Assembly: GCF_004214795.1 (NCBI RefSeq)
Contig: NZ_CP035928.1
Coordinates: 620,001-684,000 of the forward strand
Reading direction: 5' to 3'
DNA from: Malaciobacter pacificus
Lineage (GTDB): Bacteria > Campylobacterota > Campylobacteria > Campylobacterales > Arcobacteraceae
Length of the DNA: 64,000 nucleotides
The notes beneath the pieces are model-generated. The model saw only the letters and a list, made by a program, of their open reading frames with translations, did not search any database and had not been told where the DNA came from. Position 1 is the stretch's first letter. The number at the start of each line of letters is the position of its first letter. The position numbers and the translations under genes are program-made. This document shows positions 43,593-52,001 of this stretch, piece by piece.

Positions 43593-45620
43593 TTAATATT
43601 TAGGAAGTTTGATTATAAAACAAGCTCCATATTGTTTTTCATTTTGATAATCAAAACTTCTATTTTCTATAGATAAAGAACCTTTTAGGTTTTTTTCTAT
43701 AATCTCTTTGCACATATAAAGTCCAATTCCTGTTCCTTGAGATTTATGTTTTGTTGTAAAGTATGGATCAAAAATTTTATCTTTAATCTCTTTTTCAACT
43801 CCTCCACCATTATCAGTAATTTCAATTATGTTATGGTTTAGAGTTTGACTTATATGTATTTTTACTAACCTTTGAGTTTCTTTTTTTTCTATTAAAATAT
43901 CTTTTGCATTATTTAAAATATTTAAAAAAACTTGAGTTAATTCATTTGGAAATCCTAAAGCCCTATATTCAGACTCTTTAACATCATCTATTATTAAAAT
44001 AGCATTATTTTTATAGGTTGCATTTATTATAGTCATTGAATTTCTGTAAATCTCTAAAATATTAAACTCTATAGCTTTTTTATCTTGTCTAAAGAAACCT
44101 CTAAAATCTTCAATAGTTTGATTTAAAAAACTGATATTTCTTAAAATTGATGAATAAGATTTATCAATATCATCATTAGTTGCAAGATTTAATTCTCTTT
44201 GCAGTTGCATTGAAGTAACAGTTGAAGAGATAGCTGATAGTGGTTGTCTCCATTGATGGGCAATATTACCTATCATCTCTCCTAGTGCTGCGTATCTAGA
44301 TTGTTGAATTAGAGTTTTATCTTTTTTTCTATTATCTTCAACTTCTTTCTTAATTTTTTCTTCTAGATTTTCATTTAATTCTTGAAGCTCTTTTGTTTTT
44401 TGAGTTACTAAATCTTCTAAGTTTTCATTTAAGAGTTTTAGTACTTCTTGGTTTTTAACCTCTTCAGTGATATCAGTTAAAACAACTATAATAATAAATG
44501 TATTTTCATCTAAAATCTTTTTTACAGCACTAATCGAAAAGTGACTGATACTACTAGCTACATCTCTTCTCATAGCAACTTTATGTGGTAGTTTGGGATT
44601 ATTAATTATATATTCAAACCATTTTAAACCATCATAATCTTTATTTAATAAATAGTTCTCTTTATTAATATCTTGGAAAAAATCACAAATACATAAATGC
44701 TTAGATTTAAACTCATTAAAACTATTATAATTTTTAAAAAAATCAACTAATGATTTATTTGCATCAATCATTTTTTCACCATTACTAACTATTACAATAT
44801 TCTTTTGTGCATCTAAAACACCACGATTTGATTTACTTTGTCTTTCTAGATTTTTTGTATTTTTATTAATTTGTAAAGCGATTGCAAATGCAATTATAAA
44901 AACTAAAGTAAAGATAGTTAATACAAGAATTATCTCTAGCTTAACATAATAATCCTCTTGCTTTTTTAGCTCTTTTTGTAGTGATTCAAGCTCCTTAGAA
45001 CCTTCATATAATAATCTGTTAGCGTTTTCAGTAATTCTAATAAAAAAAGATGGAGTTCTTTTGTAATAGCTTTTAATTTCATTATTTAAATCTAAATATT
45101 TATTTATATTATTTTGCTCTTTATAAATATCTTGTTTTTTCAAAAGAGTAATCATATCTTCAATCATTTTTTCAAATTTTATAAGTTTAGGAAGAAGATC
45201 AATAGATTCTAAGGATATACTGTTTTCATATTTTTTATAAGTTATTGTTTCAGTTGTGAAACTTTGACCCGCAATATTTAATCTAATAACCCTTTGAAAT
45301 GTTCCCCCATTTTTCAAAATATGTAAACTCTGTTTTATTTCATCGGTTCTTTTTGATATTCTTTTTTTTATTAATTCTCTACCTCTTTCATTTGTTGCTG
45401 TTGTTGCTAATTCATAAAAATCTGATCTTATTTTATATAAATCAGTCACAATATATCTTCCAATATAAATTTTTGATTTTAGGTTTTCACTCTTTTGAGA
45501 TAGTCCATTTACTAATTTTTGAAAAAAAAGATGTAAAAATATAAGTGATAATAGGCCTATTGTAAAAACCATTACCAATAAAATAAGCTGACTTAATGTT
45601 TTAGAACTATTAATTTTCAA
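43593..45620 (-). CDS. Membrane sensor histidine kinase with PAS-like domain
   Basis: 675 residues. TM1 at about 10-30 and TM2 at about 228-250 bound a helical periplasmic sensor. A PAS-like domain lies at about 275-390, then a coiled coil. The H-box is GEMIGNIAHQWRQPLSAISS (phospho-His in AHQWRQPL), followed by an ATPase domain with NELTQVFLNILNNAKDIL (N-box), ITDNGGGV (G1) and KSQGTGIGLYMCK (G2). No receiver domain is fused and no response regulator gene is adjacent on this strand. The HQWRQPL form is frequent in Campylobacterota kinases. Signal unknown. Confidence 0.92.
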   Translation of the reverse strand: MKINSSKTLSQLILLVMVFTIGLLSLIFLHLFFQKLVNGLSQKSENLKSKIYIGRYIVTDLYKIRSDFYELATTATNERGRELIKKRISKRTDEIKQSLHILKNGGTFQRVIRLNIAGQSFTTETITYKKYENSISLESIDLLPKLIKFEKMIEDMITLLKKQDIYKEQNNINKYLDLNNEIKSYYKRTPSFFIRITENANRLLYEGSKELESLQKELKKQEDYYVKLEIILVLTIFTLVFIIAFAIALQINKNTKNLERQSKSNRGVLDAQKNIVIVSNGEKMIDANKSLVDFFKNYNSFNEFKSKHLCICDFFQDINKENYLLNKDYDGLKWFEYIINNPKLPHKVAMRRDVASSISHFSISAVKKILDENTFIIIVVLTDITEEVKNQEVLKLLNENLEDLVTQKTKELQELNENLEEKIKKEVEDNRKKDKTLIQQSRYAALGEMIGNIAHQWRQPLSAISSTVTSMQLQRELNLATNDDIDKSYSSILRNISFLNQTIEDFRGFFRQDKKAIEFNILEIYRNSMTIINATYKNNAILIIDDVKESEYRALGFPNELTQVFLNILNNAKDILIEKKETQRLVKIHISQTLNHNIIEITDNGGGVEKEIKDKIFDPYFTTKHKSQGTGIGLYMCKEIIEKNLKGSLSIENRSFDYQNEKQYGACFIIKLPKY

Positions 45621-45714
45621 TTTAGATATTCCATTTTTTTTTATTAATTCTTTTATACTCTCTATTTTACAATTAACAGTTTATTATTTCTTTAAACAAA
45701 TATTTTTTTTTGAT

Positions 45715-45763
45715 AATAAATTGTCAATAAATTGTCAATAATAAAACCATAAAAATATTGACA
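45715..45763. promoter_or_regulatory. Direct and inverted repeats upstream of nhaA-two-component operon
   Basis: AATAAATTGTC occurs twice in tandem (45715-45725, 45726-45736), an 11-bp period as for OmpR-family response regulators. TGTCAATA appears at 45723-45730 and 45734-45741, and its inverse TATTGACA at 45756-45763 overlaps a possible -35 TTGACA. The site lies between the histidine kinase gene (start 45620) and the nhaA start. Confidence 0.5.
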
Positions 45764-45817
45764 CTTATTATGTATACTTTACATTTATATTATAAAATTT
45801 ACTAAATAGGAATTTAA

Positions 45818-47155
45818 ATGAAATTATATGCACCATGGGAAAAAGCTTTTAAAAAAGTCTCAACACCATTTGAAGAGTTTTTACATGCTCAAACAACAAC
45901 AGGGTTGATTTTGATTGTGATGACTGTATTAGCTTTAATATTGGCAAACTCATCACTTTATGAATCATATTCACATTTCTTTCACCTAAATATTGATTTT
46001 AATGTTGGCTCTTGGGCCTTATCTCATACTTTGCATCACTGGATAAATGATGGTCTAATGGCAATATTCTTTTTTGTGATAGGTTTAGAGATTAAAAGAG
46101 AAATAACAGTAGGAGAATTATCAAATCTAAAAGTTGCGCTTTTACCGATTCTTGCAGCAATTGGAGGAATGGTATTTCCTGCACTAATCTACACAAGTTT
46201 AAATTATGGAACTCCTGGAAGTGCAGGTTGGGGAATCCCTATGGCAACAGATATTGCCTTTGCAATTAGTGCTTTAGTTTTACTTGGAAAAAGAGTTCCA
46301 ACAGCACTTGTTACATTTTTAGTAGCACTTGCAATTGTGGATGATTTAGGTGCTGTTTTAGTTATTGCATTATTTTATACAGAGACAATTAATATGGTAG
46401 CTCTTGTATTAGCTGCATCAATGTTTTTTATAATGATAATGTTTAATAGATTTGGAATTCATATGATATTACCTTACTTTATTGTAGGTTTATTTATGTG
46501 GTTTTTTATGCTTGAATCAGGAGTTCATGCTACAATTGCTGGTGTTTTAGCAGCCTTAGCAATTCCTTCAACTCCAAAAAGAGTTCCATCAACTTTAGCA
46601 AAAGATACTAAACATCTTTTAGAGGAGTATGAAAAGTATCCAGAAAAAGAGAATTTTGAATTACATGAAGAGCAAAAAAAGATTTTAAATAATATCAAAG
46701 ATAAAATTGATGAAGTAGGTACTCCTGCATCAAGATTAGAACATAATTTACATTTACCAGTTGCTCTTTTAATTATTCCTATTTTTGCTTTAGCAAATGC
46801 TGGAATAAAAATTGATTTTAGTTCAATTGGTTCAACAATTTTAGAACCTGTATCTTTAGGAATAATTTTAGGTTTAATTTTTGGAAAAGTTATAGGAATT
46901 TTTGGAGTTTCATGGTTAGCTATTAAATTAAATATAGCACAACTTCCAACTGGAAGTACTTTAAGTCAAGTATTTGGAGTTGCATTTTTAGGTGGTATTG
47001 GTTTTACAATGTCAATATTTGTTGCAGATCTTGCGTTTTTAGGAAATGCAGAATTAATCTTCCAAGCTAAGGTTGGTATTTTAAGTGCTTCATTGTTTTC
47101 TGGATTATTTGGATATTTTTGGTTAAAATCAGTTTCAGCAAAGAACAAACATTAA
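45818..47155 (+). CDS. nhaA: Na+/H+ antiporter NhaA (second copy)
   Basis: 445 residues. Motifs as in the first copy: WINDGLMAIFFFVIGLEIKRE, PMATDIAFAISALVL, the Asp pair in ALAIVDDLGAVLVI, and FLGGIGFTMSIFVADLAF. A hydrophilic insertion at about 258-305 (LLEEYEKYPEKENFELHEEQKK) is again longer than in E. coli. The N-terminus begins MKLYAPWEKAFKKVSTPFEEF. It heads an operon with an OmpR-type regulator (25 bases on) and a kinase. The coupling suggests that this copy is induced by a particular ionic or pH signal. Confidence 0.94.
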   Translation: MKLYAPWEKAFKKVSTPFEEFLHAQTTTGLILIVMTVLALILANSSLYESYSHFFHLNIDFNVGSWALSHTLHHWINDGLMAIFFFVIGLEIKREITVGELSNLKVALLPILAAIGGMVFPALIYTSLNYGTPGSAGWGIPMATDIAFAISALVLLGKRVPTALVTFLVALAIVDDLGAVLVIALFYTETINMVALVLAASMFFIMIMFNRFGIHMILPYFIVGLFMWFFMLESGVHATIAGVLAALAIPSTPKRVPSTLAKDTKHLLEEYEKYPEKENFELHEEQKKILNNIKDKIDEVGTPASRLEHNLHLPVALLIIPIFALANAGIKIDFSSIGSTILEPVSLGIILGLIFGKVIGIFGVSWLAIKLNIAQLPTGSTLSQVFGVAFLGGIGFTMSIFVADLAFLGNAELIFQAKVGILSASLFSGLFGYFWLKSVSAKNKH

Positions 47156-47180
47156 AATAATGTGAAACTAAAGGAAACTA

Positions 47181-47861
47181 GTGAAAAACAATAATGTTCT
47201 TTTAATCGAAGACAATTTAGAGTTACAAAACTTAATAAGTGGATTTTTAGAACCTTACAACTACACTTGTAAGGTTTTTTCTGATCCCTTTGAAGCTTTA
47301 AAAGAGTTTGAAGAAAACTTTACAAATTACTCAATTGTAATTTTAGATTTAGGACTTCCAGGAATGGATGGTTTTGATCTATTTAAAAAATTAAAAGAGA
47401 TAAAAAATATTCCTATAATTATATCAACTGCTAGGGATGATATAGGAAATAAAATCCATGGCTTTGAACTTGGTGCTGATGATTATTTATCAAAACCTTA
47501 TGAACCAAGGGAATTAGTTCTAAGAATTGATGCTACACTAAAAAGATACTCTAGTAGTAATGAAATGAATATAAATGATTTATATATTGATTTAGACAAA
47601 AAAAGAGTTTTTTTAGAAAATCAAGAAATTGAGTTTACAAAAATAGAATCAGAGATATTTTTTATGTTTGTAAACAATATAAATAAAGTAGTTTCTAGGG
47701 AAGATATCTTAAATCAAACAAGTCTAAAAAAAGATACAAAAAATAGAACAATCGATATGCACATAAGCAATATTAGATTTAAAATTAATGATGATTCTAA
47801 AGAGGCTAAATATATCAAATCAGTTTGGGGAATAGGGTATAAATTTATAAATGACAATTAG
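47181..47861 (+). CDS. OmpR/PhoB-family response regulator
   Basis: 226 residues starting at GTG 47181 with AAGGAAA before it. The receiver domain has the acidic LIEDN start, the phospho-Asp in VILDLGLPGMDGF and the Lys in YLSKPYEPREL. The winged helix domain follows at about 130-225 with SREDILNQTSL and RTIDMHISNIRFKI, ending VWGIGYKF. The DNA-binding part belongs to the OmpR class, which fits the 11-bp tandem repeats upstream of the operon. It overlaps the kinase gene by 11 bases. Confidence 0.95.
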   Translation: MKNNNVLLIEDNLELQNLISGFLEPYNYTCKVFSDPFEALKEFEENFTNYSIVILDLGLPGMDGFDLFKKLKEIKNIPIIISTARDDIGNKIHGFELGADDYLSKPYEPRELVLRIDATLKRYSSSNEMNINDLYIDLDKKRVFLENQEIEFTKIESEIFFMFVNNINKVVSREDILNQTSLKKDTKNRTIDMHISNIRFKINDDSKEAKYIKSVWGIGYKFINDN

Positions 47862-49236
47862 GCAAAGACTTTATATCTCATTCTCTTTAATCTTATTGAT
47901 TACAATATTTATTATAGGTGTATTTTTTTACTCAATTTATAATTTCAATGAAGTACATTTATCTCAAAAACATAGATATGACCAAATTAGAAGGGTTGAA
48001 AAACTAAAGGAGTATAACAACTCTTTTTCTTGGATTGTATTAGATATTATTACTGATTATGAAAAAATAAATATTGTAAAAGAGAGACTTAATAAATCAG
48101 ATGAGTTATTAAAAAAACTACTTTTAAAAAAAGAGATAACAATTGAAAACTCTGAATCTATAATTGAAAAAGAGAATCTTCAATTGATTTTCTTACAGTT
48201 TGAAAAAATACATAAACTAATTAGAAATGAATTATATGGAATAGTTTTAACAAAAGAAGAGAATAGAACTTTCAATGATTTCAACACAAGTTTTGAGTCT
48301 TTAAGTAAGCAAGTAGATGAGCTTTTAGATTATGAAATTGATTATTTGCAAAATGAACTTAATAAAACAGAAATAGATAAAAATAACTTTATTGATACTA
48401 TAAAAATTGAGGTTGTAATTCTTTTTTTAGTTGCACTAATTTTAGCCCTTATAATATCTTCAAAAATTATAAGAGAGATAAAAGATAAACTTGATAAATT
48501 AAATAAAGGTGTCTTACAACTCTTTAATGATGATGAAAATAAAATTAAAGTTGATATTGGTAAAAACAATGAATTAAATGAAATTACTAATAATCTAAAC
48601 TCATATTTAGAAAAACAAGAAGATATAATTCATTCAAGGGAAGAGCTACTTAGAAATATAAGTCATGAATTAAAAACACCAATTACAAAAGGTAAATTTT
48701 TATTAGAGAATCTAAAAGATAAACTAGATAAAAATGAACTATCAAATATAAATAGTGTTTTTGTTGATATTGAAGAGCTAACTAGTAAACTTCTTCAAAG
48801 AGAGAAATTAAATTTTGCAACTTTAAATATTACAAATTTTAAAATTAGTTCTTTGATATTAGAAGCTCTATCTAAACTCTCAATAGATGATGAATCAAAG
48901 ATTGAATTAAATGTTGATGATGATTTTGAAATAAGTGCAGATAAGTACTACATGACAATGGTTCTAAAAAATCTAATCGATAATGCAATGAAATATACAA
49001 ACAATTATCCAATAAAGATTCAAACACTTAATAATAGAATATATATTAAAAATTTAGGAAATAAATTACATAATGATTTAATATATTATACAAGACCTTT
49101 TACAAGGGATCCAAACCAGCAATTAGGTCATGGATTGGGATTAAATATTGTAAATAAGATTGTAAAAATGCATGACTTTACCTTAGATTATGACTATAAA
49201 GACTCTTATAATATTTTTATAATAAAATTTAAATAA
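47851..49236 (+). CDS. Sensor histidine kinase, partner of the upstream regulator
   Basis: 461 residues. TM1 at about 10-32 and TM2 at about 185-205 enclose a helical periplasmic domain. A HAMP-type linker follows, then the H-box LRNISHELKTPITKGKF, N-box MVLKNLIDNAMKYTN and G2 box QLGHGLGLNIVNKI. No second G-box of the DxGxG type is obvious; the G1 region is degenerate (IKNLGNKLHND). It overlaps the response regulator by 11 bases, so the pair is surely cognate. Order nhaA-RR-HK implies that the system senses conditions in which the antiporter matters. Confidence 0.93.
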   Translation: MTIRQRLYISFSLILLITIFIIGVFFYSIYNFNEVHLSQKHRYDQIRRVEKLKEYNNSFSWIVLDIITDYEKINIVKERLNKSDELLKKLLLKKEITIENSESIIEKENLQLIFLQFEKIHKLIRNELYGIVLTKEENRTFNDFNTSFESLSKQVDELLDYEIDYLQNELNKTEIDKNNFIDTIKIEVVILFLVALILALIISSKIIREIKDKLDKLNKGVLQLFNDDENKIKVDIGKNNELNEITNNLNSYLEKQEDIIHSREELLRNISHELKTPITKGKFLLENLKDKLDKNELSNINSVFVDIEELTSKLLQREKLNFATLNITNFKISSLILEALSKLSIDDESKIELNVDDDFEISADKYYMTMVLKNLIDNAMKYTNNYPIKIQTLNNRIYIKNLGNKLHNDLIYYTRPFTRDPNQQLGHGLGLNIVNKIVKMHDFTLDYDYKDSYNIFIIKFK

Positions 49237-49325
49237 AACCTTCCATCTTTTTTAAATATAAGTATTTACTATAAATATATCATAAGTTTAAATTAATAAA
49301 AAATGATTATAATTCTGAAAATTTA

Positions 49326-49342
49326 TTGCAACTTAGTTGCAA
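49326..49342. promoter_or_regulatory. Perfect Zur-like palindrome
   Basis: TTGCAAC-TTA-GTTGCAA is a 7-3-7 perfect palindrome, 17 bases before the interrupted barrel gene's ATG. It matches GCAAC-TAG-GTTGC upstream of the ZnuA-like gene, so the same regulator probably binds both loci. Confidence 0.7.
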
Positions 49343-49359
49343 ATTAAATAAGGAATATA

Positions 49360-50205
49360 ATGAAAAAAACTCTTTTTATAATTTTACTATTAAGTAGTAT
49401 GGTTTATGCAAATACTCAACTTTCATATGAATACGGAAATAAAGATTATAATAATTCAATGACAAAAATTGATGGAAAAGTACAAAATATAAATTATAAA
49501 TATTTTGATAAAAAGCAAGAACTAAACTTAAGTATGCAATCAGATAATGTTAATAGAAAACACTCAATTACAAATGTAAGTTTACCATCTTTAGATGTTG
49601 AAAAATATAGTGCAAAATACTCATATAATCTAAATAATGTTTTAGCTTTAAAAGGCTCTTTTATAAAAATTATAGATAATTTAGCTCCAACTGATTAGGG
49701 AAAAATTTATGGAGTTGGTGCAACTTATAATATTTCAAAAGCTCTTATTAGTTCAATTAATTATTATAAAAGTGATTACAAAGATTTTGACGTAAATCAA
49801 TATGATATTAGTTTATCAAAAGCTTTTAAAATCAATAATTTGAGGCTTAAAGCAACAATCCTTGCAAAAAAAATAGATATTGATGGCAATAAATATGGTG
49901 CATATACTTTTAAAGATAGAGATTATTTTACTACAGGCTTAAAACTTGCAGGAAATTATAATGGATTTATTACAGGCTTTGCCGCTTTCTTTGGAGAGAG
50001 AATTTTTACAGTTTTAGATGATGGTATGAAAGTTCAACACCATGCAATGCAACAAGATAAAACATATATGTTTTCATTTGGTAAAAAGTTTAAAAACTTT
50101 GATATTATTGCAAAGTATTCATATCAAAATGGAAAAGAACTACCAGAAAATAGAGATGATGTAGATACAAAAGTAACTTCAATACTTTTTTCATATAAAT
50201 TTTAA
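49360..50205 (+). pseudogene. Small outer-membrane beta-barrel-like gene interrupted by one in-frame TAG
   Basis: The frame runs for 281 codons with a single TAG at codon 113 (49696-49698) between GCTCCAACTGAT and GGAAAAATTTATGG. Before it is a signal peptide (MKKTLFIILLLSSMVYA) and alternating beta-type sequence; after it the same style continues to a C-terminal FSYKF, an outer membrane barrel ending in Phe. There is no frameshift, and a single base change from CAG, AAG or GAG would restore the gene. It lies 17 bases behind a Zur-like palindrome. It may be a fresh pseudogene, a base error, or a readthrough product. The intact form would be a roughly 260-residue porin-like protein, perhaps for zinc. 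Confidence 0.75.
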
Positions 50206-50309
50206 TTAAATGTCAAGGAATTGTAAAGAGTAGTTACATTTTAAAATTTACATATCTCATATATAATATTTTTAGTTTAACTAAAATATTTAACCTTAAA
50301 GGATGTAAT

Positions 50310-50387
50310 ATGAACTTTGTTAGAAGTTTAATCGTATTAGTAGTAGTTTCTTTCTTGGCTATTGGTTACATTAGCTCAAGTTTTTAA
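50310..50387 (+). CDS. 25-residue single-TM membrane peptide
   Basis: ATG 50310 to TAA 50387 gives MNFVRSLIVLVVVSFLAIGY plus ISSSF. One hydrophobic helix fills most of the peptide, with Arg at the N-terminal side, as for small inner membrane proteins. AAAGGATG provides a strong ribosome site 7 bases before the ATG. A TATAAT -10 at 50262-50267 lies 43 bases upstream, and a 12-bp-stem terminator follows 11 bases after the stop, so it is a complete monocistronic unit. Function unknown. Confidence 0.6.
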   Translation: MNFVRSLIVLVVVSFLAIGYISSSF

Positions 50388-50398
50388 TTTTATGTTTT

Positions 50399-50428
50399 AA
50401 GGTTAATAAATTTTTTATTAACCTTTTA
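50399..50428 (+). terminator. Intrinsic terminator of the 25-residue gene
   Basis: The perfect 12-bp stem AAGGTTAATAAA/TTTATTAACCTT with a 3-nt loop is followed by T-rich sequence. Confidence 0.75.
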
Positions 50429-50537
50429 TATACTCTCTTTAGTTATTTCCCCTTTAACAATTTTCTTATTAAATCTTTAAAGTTTAATGTTATACTATTG
50501 TAATAAAATCAATTAATTTTATATAAAAGGTAAAAAA

Positions 50538-51164
50538 ATGTTCGCAATATATAATAAAGGGAGTGTAGGATTTAGAAGTACAGTAGATAACCTGTATGAA
50601 TTAAAAAAAACTGATGCTCCTGATGCTGTTCAATTAAAGCCTAATGATGATGATTTATTTCAAGAGTATTTAACTTCAAAAAAAGGGAAAGATACTCAAC
50701 AAGCGATAAATGCATATAAAAAAGTCGCAAATATTGATACTTCTGAACAAGTATTTCATGTAAAAGATATTATGACTTTAGAACCTGTTTATATAGACCA
50801 ATCAATAACAATCCAAGAAGCCTATGATAAATTAAAAGATGTTGAGGTTAATCAACTTCCAGTATTAGGCTTTAGCAAAAAAATCATGGGTATGATAAAT
50901 AAAAAAACTATCTTAAATCTTATAATGGATGATATATCAAATATAAATAATATTTTAAATAGAAAAATTGAAGATATTTATCTTGATGAGGTTTTAACAA
51001 CAGACCCTATAACAGATATAAGAAGAGTTGCAAAAGTTATGCTAGATTTTAAACTTGATGCAATTCCTGTTGTGACACAAGAGGATATTTTAGTTGGAAT
51101 AGTTTCAAAAACAGATATTATAAAGGCTGTTTCACATATACCTAAATTTCAATTATGGTCATAA
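50538..51164 (+). CDS. CBS-domain pair protein
   Basis: 208 residues. Two CBS domains are visible: VKDIMTLEPVYIDQSITIQEA ... VNQLPVLGFSKKIMGMI (about 72-130) and VLTTDPITDIRRVAKVMLDF ... AIPVVTQEDILVGIVSKTDI (about 145-200). The first ~70 residues have no recognised domain. A CBS pair binds adenine nucleotides and reports energy state, but no effector domain is fused. AAAAGG ribosome site. The DMT transporter starts directly after its TAA, so the two are likely co-transcribed. Confidence 0.9.
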   Translation: MFAIYNKGSVGFRSTVDNLYELKKTDAPDAVQLKPNDDDLFQEYLTSKKGKDTQQAINAYKKVANIDTSEQVFHVKDIMTLEPVYIDQSITIQEAYDKLKDVEVNQLPVLGFSKKIMGMINKKTILNLIMDDISNINNILNRKIEDIYLDEVLTTDPITDIRRVAKVMLDFKLDAIPVVTQEDILVGIVSKTDIIKAVSHIPKFQLWS

Positions 51165-52001
51165 ATGCAACTTTTTATTTTAGTTTCACTCTCACTTATA
51201 TTTTTAAGTGCAAACTCTATTTTTGCAAGAATGGCATTAATTACCCAAAATATTGATGCTTTCTCTTTTACTTTTTTACGTATACTTTCAGGGGCAATTT
51301 TACTTTTAATAATATATTTTTATAAAACTAAAACTCTGAAATTTGATTTGAAAAAGAACTGGATAAGCTCTTTTATGCTTTTTTTATATGCCATTTGTTT
51401 TTCATACTCTTATGTAAATATGGAAGCAGGAGTTGGAACTTTAATTCTTTTTGCAAGTGTTCAAATAAGTATGATTTTAATAGCAATTTTTTATAAAGAA
51501 AAGTTTAGTTCAAAAAAAGCTTTAGGTGTAATTATAGCTTTTAGTGGACTATTTTATTTATTGTATCCCAAAGAAGAGTTTTCCTTATCTTTTTATCACT
51601 CTTTTTTAATGATATTATCAGGTATCGCTTGGGCTGTTTATAGTGTTCTTGGGAAAAAATCAACAAATGCTACTTTAAATACAACTGATAATTTTTTAAA
51701 AGCTACACTATTTGTTATTGTATTTATGTCTCTTTTTATTAGTGAATTAAAATTTGATTTATATACTGCAAGTTTAGCAATTATATCTGGTTCATTAACA
51801 TCTGCAGTTGGGTATTTGATTTGGTATTTTGTTTTACCTAAAATGAAAATTACAACAGCAAGTATATTGCAGCTTTTAGTTCCTATTATTGCTATATTTT
51901 TAGGAGTTGTATTTTTAGATGAAGCTCTTACTTTTGAGTTGATTATTTCAACGCTACTTATTCTTCTAGGGATTTTAATAGCTCTTTTTTGGGCTGGCTA
52001 A
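51165..52001 (+). CDS. DMT-superfamily (EamA) transporter
   Basis: 278 residues with ten predicted TM helices arranged as two EamA repeats. The first repeat has ANSIFARMALITQNIDAFSF and FSYSYVNMEAGVGTLILFAS; the second has LSGIAWAVYSVLGKKS and PIIAIFLGVVFLDEALTFEL, typical of metabolite exporters. The start codon follows the CBS stop with no gap and only weak ribosome site, so translation coupling is likely. Its 3' end overlaps the convergent GAF-EAL gene by 44 bases. Substrate unknown. Confidence 0.9.
   Translation: MQLFILVSLSLIFLSANSIFARMALITQNIDAFSFTFLRILSGAILLLIIYFYKTKTLKFDLKKNWISSFMLFLYAICFSYSYVNMEAGVGTLILFASVQISMILIAIFYKEKFSSKKALGVIIAFSGLFYLLYPKEEFSLSFYHSFLMILSGIAWAVYSVLGKKSTNATLNTTDNFLKATLFVIVFMSLFISELKFDLYTASLAIISGSLTSAVGYLIWYFVLPKMKITTASILQLLVPIIAIFLGVVFLDEALTFELIISTLLILLGILIALFWAG

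Noticed and set aside
45818-47155. Recent duplication of nhaA within the window
   Set aside because: The two NhaA proteins differ widely outside core motifs, and neighbourhoods differ, so they are old paralogues or separate acquisitions.
50206-50309. Continuation of the barrel pseudogene or small RNA
   Set aside because: The sequence is non-coding and best explained as promoter and leader of the 25-residue gene.
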